36,838 nt of DNA from SZUA-217 sp964194555. GTDB taxonomy: Bacteria; Actinomycetota; Acidimicrobiia; Spongiisociales; ZC4RG35. Numbering within the stretch: the first letter of the stretch is position 1; each line of letters opens with the position of its first letter. Position numbers and translations under genes: made by a program. The notes under the pieces are model-generated. The model had not been told where the DNA came from and did no database searches. It saw only the letters and a program-made list of their open reading frames with translations. This document shows, piece after piece, positions 30,379-36,838 of this stretch. The DNA lies in assembly GCA_964194555.1 (NCBI GenBank), contig CAXMMT010000019.1:1-36838 (forward strand), in the 5' to 3' direction.

Positions 30379-32693
30379 CCCGGTCCGATCAGAGAGCGGG
30401 GGCTGATGGCTGCCTTTGCCCTGGTCACGCCGTCATAACGTCTGAGTATCCATCCCTCGACCTCGAGCAGGTCCGACTCCTTGGCTTCTCCTGTTCGACC
30501 TCCATAAATGGCAGCTGAGTAGTTGACGGCCAGGGAGAGAAGAGCGGGATCAGTCTCGAGGGCGAACTCCATCGGGGTCTTGGAGGGGTGAACGGTCTCG
30601 CCGAGGTCGGTGAGTCGGTCGACGATCTCGTCCCAGGCTGCTGTGATGTCGCCACTTCGGATCGTCTTCAGACGGCGTCTTCTACGCAGGGATTTGAGGA
30701 GGGGGATGACACCGGCCAGGAGGGCGATCACCGGAAGAGCGAGAATCCACCAGCGGGGGCCGTCGGTCGTGAACTCGACCGGAGGCTGATCGATGATGCC
30801 GGCGAGATCACCATTCTCGGGTATCAACAGCGATGGGGCTTGTTCGAACGCGTTTGCGTCGGAGTTGGGTACGAAGTTCGTCGGGTTGAATCCGGCGGTG
30901 ATGCTCGCGGGAAGAGACTCACTCCTGGGAGTGGGGTCGAAGCGGACCCATCCAAAGCCGTCCATCCACATCTCCACCCAGGAGTGAGCGTTCTTGTCCC
31001 TTACCTCTATAGAGCCATCAGCCATCACGGTCCCGGGCGTGAAACCCCACACAACCCTGCTTGGTATGCCCAGCACCCGACCCAGTACGGCCATCGATGT
31101 GGCGAATTGCTGGCAGTATCCGATTCGGTAGTTGAGGCTTGTCGAATCGCTGAGCCAGTCTTCCAATGCGAGCGCATTGTGGCCTGTGGTGACGTCGAGC
31201 GAGTAGGTGAAATCGCCGCTGTCCCGAAACCAGTATTGGAGCATCCAGGCTTTCTCGAAGTCGGTGAAAGCCCCTCTGGTGTGGAGCAATGCGGTACCCC
31301 TTAGCGCGGCAGGAAGGCTGTCGGGCAGGACGGTGTAAAAGCTGAGATCGTCAGGTTCGGCAATGTCTTCCCGGTCGAGAGTAGGAGACCCATTGAATAG
31401 TCCGGCGTCGGCCGCCCCGGCGAACATCGGGCTGAGCCGGCCAAAGGCTCCTGTCGCCATTGCGCCAAAATCTTGGTTCTGCAACGGGTACGCGCCGAGC
31501 AATTGGTACTCGTCCCCAGGGCGGAGTCTCGGGGTGTAGATCAGTGACGAGTCCGTGGCCACCTTCACCGATCGAGGGGTGATGGCATTGAAGTTGGGGT
31601 TGTCGATCGCTACCACTTCTAAAGCGATCCCGGCAGTGGGCATGACCTCGCCACGCAGTTCCTCTATCCGTATGCGCTGTGGGACGGCTGTCGTGGTGCC
31701 CTGATATCGATGATCCGGGGCTCCGATGGTCTGTCCCGGTTCGTAATTCCTGATTGATGTGCTCGACCGGCCCCAACCCGTTCCGTCGAAGTCGTCGAGG
31801 GATTCCATGCGCCAGTAGATTTGTTCCGGGGGCGGTGACCCCTCGGCCAGGGTCGCTCTGAAGACGACGGCATTGGTGGGGCTGAGAAGTCGTTGTCTGA
31901 GATCGACGAAACGGTCGTATGCGATCCCGCCGCCACCGACGCCATAGCCGCTTCCTCCCGATCTCCAGGGAAGATTGCCGTACTCTGAAACTGCCCCGGC
32001 AGCGCCGTTGGCGGTGACAATGGCGAGCACACCGACTAGTCCTGCCATGACCAGGGCGGTGGCCCCCGATCTTCGCGGCATCGGGCGGCCTTTGATATCC
32101 CGGGCCCTCCCAGCATCCTTGTTTCGTTCCATCCCCAAGGCTGTGACCGTGAGGGCCAGCATGATTGCGGAGCCGAGCATCCATCCCAACCCCGCCGGCG
32201 ATCGGTCGAATATCGCGAACTGGAGATAGATCACAATCGATGGAACCACCATGGCCGTTACCCGTCCGCTGACCATGCCCCACACGTACAGGGCAGCAAC
32301 CACCCAGACGAGACCGGCGAGGATGGCGATGACCCCCTCGCTTGGAACGATTGGCGGAATCCCCGATCGGATCAGACGCAAGGCCTGTTCCATCTCCACA
32401 GCAAGGGCCGACGGGGTGTCTGCGGAAGGAAGAATGCCGGCGATGAGGGTTTTGGGAACACTGACCCGCAAGAAGAGAATCAGACCCGTTATCGCGAATA
32501 CGACCAAGGGAGCCACGCGACTTGTGAAGAGCTGGCGGAGCAACCACCAGACCACTCCGCCAAGGATTGTCGAGGCAATGAGGATGAGACGCCATTCAGG
32601 CAGCTCGGGCCCGCTCTGCATCAGTCTGCCGAGTCGCCCCAGGGCGAGCACGAGAGCGAAGATTCCGGCTAGCTGACCGAGACCGCGGCCCAT
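30375..32693 (-). CDS. Transglutaminase-like membrane protein (TgpA/DUF3488 type)
   Basis: About 772 residues from ATG 32693. The N-terminal part (about 1-210) has six to seven membrane helices (DUF3488), then a large extracytoplasmic region with a transglutaminase core: Cys in YRIGYCQQFATSMAVLGR, His in KNAHSWVEMW and Asp in FDPTP. A final membrane helix (WWILALPVIALLAGVIPLL) and a DUF4129-like tail follow. Homologues are cysteine proteases or peptide ligases at the membrane. It forms an operon with DUF58 and MoxR, a widespread trio. The start overlaps the DUF58 gene by 25 bases; the longer frame to 32729 overlaps it more. Confidence 0.88.
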   Translation of the reverse strand: MGRGLGQLAGIFALVLALGRLGRLMQSGPELPEWRLILIASTILGGVVWWLLRQLFTSRVAPLVVFAITGLILFLRVSVPKTLIAGILPSADTPSALAVEMEQALRLIRSGIPPIVPSEGVIAILAGLVWVVAALYVWGMVSGRVTAMVVPSIVIYLQFAIFDRSPAGLGWMLGSAIMLALTVTALGMERNKDAGRARDIKGRPMPRRSGATALVMAGLVGVLAIVTANGAAGAVSEYGNLPWRSGGSGYGVGGGGIAYDRFVDLRQRLLSPTNAVVFRATLAEGSPPPEQIYWRMESLDDFDGTGWGRSSTSIRNYEPGQTIGAPDHRYQGTTTAVPQRIRIEELRGEVMPTAGIALEVVAIDNPNFNAITPRSVKVATDSSLIYTPRLRPGDEYQLLGAYPLQNQDFGAMATGAFGRLSPMFAGAADAGLFNGSPTLDREDIAEPDDLSFYTVLPDSLPAALRGTALLHTRGAFTDFEKAWMLQYWFRDSGDFTYSLDVTTGHNALALEDWLSDSTSLNYRIGYCQQFATSMAVLGRVLGIPSRVVWGFTPGTVMADGSIEVRDKNAHSWVEMWMDGFGWVRFDPTPRSESLPASITAGFNPTNFVPNSDANAFEQAPSLLIPENGDLAGIIDQPPVEFTTDGPRWWILALPVIALLAGVIPLLKSLRRRRRLKTIRSGDITAAWDEIVDRLTDLGETVHPSKTPMEFALETDPALLSLAVNYSAAIYGGRTGEAKESDLLEVEGWILRRYDGVTRAKAAISPRSLIGPG

Positions 32694-33847
32694 GATGACC
32701 TCGTTGCCTTTACCCACTCGTCGGCCCACTCCCCGGTTGGGGAGACGGTGACAGTGGCCACACCAAGACGATGAAAACCGATGAGGGTCTGGGAGGTGGT
32801 GCTCGAAGCGCCCATCAGCACGGTGGTCCGGTACTCGCTCGATAGGAGCTGTTGAACTGAGAGCAGGCTGCGGTCCGCCACCCCCGTGACCAGGACCAGG
32901 GCGCCGCCACCACCCTTCTTACGGATTCGGCTTGCCACCGCCTCGATGTCGATTTCGTCATTGGATTCCACCAGAGCGAGCCTCTCCATGGCGGCGGAGT
33001 AATTCGAGGCGTCTATCGGTTCGGGGTCTCCGGCCCAGAGGTCTGCGTCGAACCCTGACCTCACCAGATGGGTTACAACGCTGGCGGCGCCGGACACCGC
33101 CATCTCGAACGCATCCGCCGACTCGTAGACAGACGGTCTGACATCCAACAGGACCAATGCCCGCGATTGCCAGGGGGTTTCCAATTGCCGAATCATCAGC
33201 TCATCGGTTTTTGCGGAGTACGGCCAGTGGACACGCCGCATGTCATCGCCACGCTGGTACTCGCGGAGTGTGTAGAAGTCCTCACCGCCTCGTTGGCTGT
33301 GCTCGGGTCGCGAAGCGTTCATCGCCGGGTCCTGACCCCTGTTGACAGGGAACCCGGTGAGGTCTTCGACGGTGGGGTAGACGATCAGCCGGTCGATCGG
33401 GCCGTCGGGTGCGGGCAACTCTGCGAGTCTGAGAGGGTCTGAGGTGATTGCCCCGGCGGGCCCAACCCGGTACACGCCCCGGGGGCGACAGGTAACCCGG
33501 TAGGTCGCCGATGCCGACTCGTGTCCCTTCAGCTTCGCAATCTCGAAGGCGGCCAGGCCCAAACTCTTCACTTCGTCGTGGATGCTCAGGTGGCGAAGAG
33601 GCCGCTGACTCCGGTTGCGAAGGACCAGGGTCACCGTGGTGGTGTCACCGTTGTGAACGGTTGTCGAGCCGAGCCGTCTTCCCATATCGAGTTGCGGGTT
33701 GTGAAACCGCACATACCCGATCGCAGCCAACTCGGCCACGATGAAGAAGGTTCCCGCGAGAAGCAACTCCGGATCTCCGAAGATCCACCACAGAATGATC
33801 AAAGCGAGGCCGGCACCCAACAGGGCCCAGCCTCGAAGGGTGGGCAT
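32669..33847 (-). CDS. DUF58 domain protein
   Basis: A 392-residue protein. Two N-terminal membrane helices (about 5-40) precede a beta-rich region and the DUF58 core with EDFYTLREYQRGDDMRRVHWPYSAKTDELMIRQLE (about 190-226). A vWA-like fold follows (LVLLDVRPSVYESADAFE). Partner of MoxR AAA ATPases. The TGATG overlap at 33845-33849 links it to moxR. Role inferred as scaffolding or metal-dependent adhesion with MoxR and TgpA. Confidence 0.88.
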   Translation of the reverse strand: MPTLRGWALLGAGLALIILWWIFGDPELLLAGTFFIVAELAAIGYVRFHNPQLDMGRRLGSTTVHNGDTTTVTLVLRNRSQRPLRHLSIHDEVKSLGLAAFEIAKLKGHESASATYRVTCRPRGVYRVGPAGAITSDPLRLAELPAPDGPIDRLIVYPTVEDLTGFPVNRGQDPAMNASRPEHSQRGGEDFYTLREYQRGDDMRRVHWPYSAKTDELMIRQLETPWQSRALVLLDVRPSVYESADAFEMAVSGAASVVTHLVRSGFDADLWAGDPEPIDASNYSAAMERLALVESNDEIDIEAVASRIRKKGGGGALVLVTGVADRSLLSVQQLLSSEYRTTVLMGASSTTSQTLIGFHRLGVATVTVSPTGEWADEWVKATRSSWAAVSVS

Positions 33848-34827
33848 CAGGTGGCGATCCGGGATTTCGTCCCCGGCACACGAAGACGGCCCAGGACATC
33901 GTCGATGAGGTCGGTTACCGTCTCGCCGCGCATCTGTGCCTCTGGTCGCAGGGCCAGTCGATGCTCGAGAACAGGGTGAGCCAGTGCCTTGATGTCATCG
34001 GGCATCACGTAGTCCCTACCTGTCGAGGCAGCGCGGGATCGGGCTAGGGCTTGCAGGAAAAGGGCGGATCTCGGCGAAGCACCCAGCGTCACGTCGGGGT
34101 GGAGACGGGTGCCTTCAACCAGATCGACGATGTAGTTCTTGACCGAATGCGATACCGCAACCTCTCTTGCGATGGCGATCATCTCGTGGACGTCCTCTGC
34201 GCGGACAACAGGTTGGAGGTCGAGGAATGTCGATCGGATGCCATGAGTGTCGAGCATCTCCAGCTCCTTCTCTCGACCCGGGTACCCGATGACAACCTGC
34301 ATCATGAAACGGTCCAGCTGCGCTTCGGGCAGTGGATAGGTCCCCTCGTGCTCGAGCGGATTCTGGGTGGCGATCACCATGAAGGGCAACGGCAACTCCC
34401 TGGTGACACCGTCGGAGGTCACCTGACGCTCCGCCATGGCCTCGAGGAGTGACGACTGTGTCTTTGGACTGGCTCGGTTGATCTCGTCACCGACGACGAT
34501 GTTGGCGAATATCGGTCCTGGTTTGAACTCAAACGCCCGTTTCTCACGATCCCAAACCGATATTCCGGTCACATCTGACGGAAGAAGGTCGGGAGTGAAC
34601 TGAATCCTATTGAAAGCGCCTTCGACAGATCGTGCCAGCGATTTTGCCAGCTGCGTCTTACCGACGCCTGGCACATCTTCCACAAGCACATGTCCTTCGG
34701 ACACCAATCCGAGCAGAATCAGATCGATTACGTCCTTTTTGCCCTGAATGACAGTCTCGACGTTGGAGGCAATCCTCTCGAAAAACTCACCGAATACGTC
34801 GATATTTCCCGGGTCTGACTGGCTCAA
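33847..34827 (-). CDS. MoxR-family AAA+ ATPase
   Basis: A 326-residue AAA+ protein. Walker A DVPGVGKT is at residues 51-58, Walker B is VVGDEINRASPKTQSSLLEAM, and sensor 1 is MVIATQNPLEHEGTYPLPEAQLDRFM, very typical of MoxR. The open frame extends to 35064 but that part overlaps divergent genes and has no homology; TTG 34827 with AAGGAGAGG directly upstream gives MSQSDPGNIDVFGEFF, the usual length. It is the first gene of the moxR-DUF58-tgpA operon, which likely assembles or activates an extracytoplasmic complex. Confidence 0.9.
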   Translation of the reverse strand: MSQSDPGNIDVFGEFFERIASNVETVIQGKKDVIDLILLGLVSEGHVLVEDVPGVGKTQLAKSLARSVEGAFNRIQFTPDLLPSDVTGISVWDREKRAFEFKPGPIFANIVVGDEINRASPKTQSSLLEAMAERQVTSDGVTRELPLPFMVIATQNPLEHEGTYPLPEAQLDRFMMQVVIGYPGREKELEMLDTHGIRSTFLDLQPVVRAEDVHEMIAIAREVAVSHSVKNYIVDLVEGTRLHPDVTLGASPRSALFLQALARSRAASTGRDYVMPDDIKALAHPVLEHRLALRPEAQMRGETVTDLIDDVLGRLRVPGTKSRIAT

Positions 34828-34921
34828 GACCTCTCCTTCGTATCGAAAGCATGACTCTAACTGCGGGGCGGTCTTGGGGGAGCTAGACTTTGGAGCGGGG
34901 AATCCATCCGGGAGGAACGGT

Positions 34922-35176
34922 GTGACGGCCAGGCTGTGGCTTGGAGGCCACCTGAAAGCACTGATCAGAGAGCCTGTTCTGTTATGGGAGGCTGTGCGGG
35001 CCTTCTTCGCAATGCGCCGCCTGGGGCGGCTTCTGCCATCGACCGCGTACCTCGATTGGCGCACTCACACCGCATACGGTGATGCAAAAGCCTCAGTCCC
35101 CTCGATCGACATGGTTCACTATCTCCGATGGCGCAGGGAAATGAGGGTTATCAGTCGGTGGGAGAGAGTGGCGTGA
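34922..35176 (+). CDS. Small basic protein of unknown function
   Basis: An 84-residue Arg-rich protein from GTG 34922, preceded by GGGAGGAACG, a good ribosome site. The sequence LIREPVLLWEAVRAFFAMRRLGRLLPSTAYLDWRTHTAYGDA then DMVHYLRWRREMRVISRWE shows two helices with aromatic and basic residues, which could lie on the membrane face. I recall similar conserved small proteins in actinobacteria but know no function. GTGA overlap (35173-35176) ties it to the next gene. Confidence 0.7.
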   Translation: MTARLWLGGHLKALIREPVLLWEAVRAFFAMRRLGRLLPSTAYLDWRTHTAYGDAKASVPSIDMVHYLRWRREMRVISRWERVA

Positions 35177-35748
35177 CCCCCAACCTTGCCAGCCGTCTCC
35201 AGGACATTCCGGGAGTCGCCTCGGTAGCTGTGGATCTCACCGACTCCGGTGGCGGAATCAACGTTCGATTGGAGCCGGGCGCCGATGAGGCGGTCGTGAT
35301 GGAGAGACTCCGCGCACTTCTTGTCGCCTACGGAGTGAGGTCTCCCAATCCTCCCAAGTTGCGGTTGGGGCGTCCGATCAAGTATCTCGATGACAGCCCG
35401 CTCGATGTTGACGTGACCATCACGCCGATCAAGGCAGGTGCGCGTGTTCAGGTCGCCTCAGCGAAGGTGCGATCCTTCCGCGTCGTGCCCGCCACGCCCG
35501 AGGCCATTGCCCAGGGGCTCTCCGACGCTTGGTGCCAGGTTGTCGGGAAGATACCCGTTGAGGTCGTCTCGGTGACGATGGGTGACGAGGGAGATCTCAC
35601 TGTCGTGGCATCGGATGGAGAGCACGAGACGAGTGCCAGCTCAAACGTCGTCGGCGGTTGGGAAGAGGCGTTGGCCCGTGCCGTCGGTCGCGCCATTGGT
35701 GTTGTTGACTCGTCGGCTGGTGCTGATCCAGTTGTGGTCAACTCCTGA
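35173..35748 (+). CDS. Conserved hypothetical protein
   Basis: A 191-residue soluble protein from GTG 35173 (overlapping the previous stop). It begins TPNLASRLQDIPGVASVAVDL, resembling a small alpha/beta (ACT- or dsRBD-like) segment, has a linker about residues 60-90, and a second alpha/beta repeat (VDVTITPIKAGARVQVASAKVRSFRVVPATPEAIAQGLSDAW, then VVSVTMGDEGDLTVVASD). It ends with GWEEALARAVGRAIG. No family recognised; a two-domain regulatory or scaffold protein is possible. Confidence 0.65.
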   Translation: MTPNLASRLQDIPGVASVAVDLTDSGGGINVRLEPGADEAVVMERLRALLVAYGVRSPNPPKLRLGRPIKYLDDSPLDVDVTITPIKAGARVQVASAKVRSFRVVPATPEAIAQGLSDAWCQVVGKIPVEVVSVTMGDEGDLTVVASDGEHETSASSNVVGGWEEALARAVGRAIGVVDSSAGADPVVVNS

Positions 35749-35820
35749 ATCCGCCCAGGTCGACATCTTCCATCCTCATACAGGCCACTAGCCTTGTCGC
35801 AGGTAAATCGGAGAAATTGA

Positions 35821-36324
35821 ATGGCCAGAGCCCTTGTCCTCAATGCCAGCTATGAGCCTCTCTCCGTCGTCAGCGAGCGGCGGGCGCTCGTTCTCGTCCT
35901 GACCGATAAGGCGAATGTCGTCGTCAGCAGGGATGAGATCTGGAACTCTGAGACCCTCTCGATTGAGATTCCTTCGGTCGTGAAACTGATCAGATACGTG
36001 AGGGTGCCCTATCGGAGAACCGTCCCTGTCACCAGGAGAGCCGTTTTCGGGCGGGATGGACACCAGTGCCAATACTGTGGTGGTCCTGCAGAGTCACTGG
36101 ACCACATCAGGCCACGATCAAAAGGCGGAGACCACTCCTGGGAGAATGTTGTGGCATGTTGCCGAGCCTGCAATGTGCGCAAAGGTGACAGACTGCCGGC
36201 CGAAAGCGGTTTCAATCTGAGAAGCAGGCCTGGTCCGCCCCGGCGATTCGCCTGGATCTATGCGTCGATCGAGTTTCAGGTCGATCCGTCATGGCAGCCC
36301 TATCTGTTGGCCGAGTCAGCCTGA
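35821..36324 (+). CDS. HNH endonuclease family protein
   Basis: A 167-residue protein of the actinobacterial HNH type: N-terminal LVLNASYEPLSVVSERRALVLVLTDKA, then HNH core with zinc knuckle CQYCGG, the catalytic His in LDHIRPRSKGGDHSWENVV, and ACCRACNVRKGDRL. Nuclease activity is likely; its biological role is unknown. It starts with ATG 35821 after CGGAGAA; TAGCCT about 30 bases upstream may be the -10. It is close to, but not homologous over its length with, the DUF222 gene downstream. Confidence 0.88.
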   Translation: MARALVLNASYEPLSVVSERRALVLVLTDKANVVVSRDEIWNSETLSIEIPSVVKLIRYVRVPYRRTVPVTRRAVFGRDGHQCQYCGGPAESLDHIRPRSKGGDHSWENVVACCRACNVRKGDRLPAESGFNLRSRPGPPRRFAWIYASIEFQVDPSWQPYLLAESA

Positions 36325-36362
36325 ACTTCACTGAGGTTATTTGCCTTTTTGGTCCGAACCCC

Positions 36363-36395
36363 TTGACTTTTCGCGTGATCGAACGGATGTTCGAT
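36363..36395 (+). promoter_or_regulatory. Promoter with LexA (SOS) box, right DUF222 gene
   Basis: TTGACT (36363-36368) is followed nine bases later by the perfect palindrome ATCGAAC-GGAT-GTTCGAT (36378-36395). The same spacing is present at the left end of the window (57-89, complement), where the -10 candidate reads TATGTT; here it reads GATGTT. LexA control inferred. Confidence 0.7.
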
Positions 36396-36838
36396 GGTAT
36401 GGATTGGGAGAGGGTTACCAACGACGAGATCGACGAGACGTTGACCCATTTTGTCGGTTTGATGTCTGCATCTCAAGCTCAGATTTGTGAACTGGTCGGT
36501 GAGGTTGACCGTCGTCAACAGTTCCTGGCGGATGGTTCCCGGAGTCTGGTGGACTGGTTGTCGGCAAGATTCTTCATCCGTCATCAGACGGCACGACAAC
36601 TGGTTTCAGTGGCCCGCAGACTTCAGGATCTTCCTTTGTTGTCTCAACGGTTTGCGGCTGGTGACCTTTCCCTTGATCAGACCGACGCTATTTCGAAGAT
36701 GGCTACTGCCGATACCGAGGCTGGGCTGATCGAAGAGGCTCTTGGTCTCAGCAACCCTGCTTTGGATCGGAAAGCCCGTCGGGCTCATCCTCCTTCCAGG
36801 GACGATGAGCGGACAGTGTTTGATCGTCGGGCCCTCTA
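36387..36838 (+). CDS. DUF222 / 13E12-type HNH endonuclease family protein, 3' truncated
   Basis: The first 150 codons of a gene cut by the window edge. MDWERVTNDEIDETLTHFVGL, then RRQQFLADGSRSLVDWLSARFFIRHQTARQLVSVARRLQDLP and RFAAGDLSLDQTDAISKMA are characteristic of DUF222, the N-terminal domain of 13E12 repeat proteins whose C-terminus is an HNH nuclease (not seen). ATG 36387 lies inside the LexA-box palindrome; the in-frame ATG 36399 may be the true leaderless start. Its first 21 codons are identical to those of the inverted copy at the left end. Confidence 0.88.
   Translation, partial: MFDGMDWERVTNDEIDETLTHFVGLMSASQAQICELVGEVDRRQQFLADGSRSLVDWLSARFFIRHQTARQLVSVARRLQDLPLLSQRFAAGDLSLDQTDAISKMATADTEAGLIEEALGLSNPALDRKARRAHPPSRDDERTVFDRRAL

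Noticed and set aside
34828..35064. N-terminal extension of MoxR to 35064
   Set aside because: The extra 79 residues overlap the divergent gene at 34922 and look unlike MoxR; TTG 34827 has a strong ribosome site.

Overview
The window reads as the chromosome of a moderately GC-rich actinobacterium (about 60% GC by eye). Actinobacterial hallmarks are a DUF3040 gene next to dinB, a DEDDh-exonuclease/GIY-YIG fusion, DUF222 (13E12-type) HNH genes at both ends, a TgpA/DUF58/MoxR cluster, many GTG/TTG starts, and several genes with a TANNNT -10 motif placed so close that their mRNAs would be leaderless. A deep lineage such as Acidimicrobiia would fit, because the window carries a System I (Ccm) cytochrome c maturation operon rather than the ResBC System II usual in Actinobacteria. 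That placement is inference. Genes are densely packed, no gene-free stretch exceeds 300 bases, and I saw no rRNA, tRNA, CRISPR array, complete insertion sequence or prophage.

Layout. 1-75: the start of a leftward DUF222 gene that runs off the window. 160-7672 (minus): a cytochrome c maturation operon in the order tlpA-like lipoprotein, Lgt-like membrane protein, ccmA, B, C, D, E, F, H/I fusion, ccmG. It includes a 47-codon ccmD and, between ccmD and ccmE, copy A of a structured repeat. 7742-10189 (minus): the exonuclease/GIY-YIG gene, with a LexA box inside its promoter, and a TrmH-family methyltransferase. 10249-13216: a DUF2007 gene, repeat copy C, a nitroreductase, a stress/CBS protein and an alpha/beta hydrolase, closed by a strong bidirectional hairpin terminator. 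13278-15877 (minus): two tandem CNNM/CorC paralogues; the upstream one apparently starts at ATT. 15974-19588 (plus): a small Cys-rich protein, a membrane protein, a phosphoesterase, an SRPBCC protein, an ArsA ATPase with an HSP20-like tail, a small helical protein and a YkvA-like protein. 19673-21928: an aminotransferase and threonine aldolase. 21946-26278: a type II fatty-acid synthesis operon, fabD-fabH-fabG-acpP-fabF, ending one base before repeat copy B. 26458-28126 (minus): two membrane proteins and a histidine phosphatase, divergent from dinB. 28176-30378: dinB, DUF3040, a MerR-type regulator. 30375-34827 (minus): transglutaminase-like TgpA, DUF58, MoxR ATPase. 34922-36324: two unknown proteins and an HNH nuclease. 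36387-end: a second truncated DUF222 gene, inverted relative to the one at the left end.

Two themes deserve attention. First, a 166-172 bp element occurs three times in the same orientation. Its ends form a 22-24 bp stem that is kept by compensatory changes and by G-U pairs that only make sense for a plus-strand RNA; I do not recognise it. Second, three palindromes ATCGAAC-N4-GTTCGAT (mycobacterial-type LexA boxes) sit at the promoters of the exonuclease/GIY-YIG gene and both DUF222 genes, suggesting a local SOS regulon. dinB in the same window lacks such a box.
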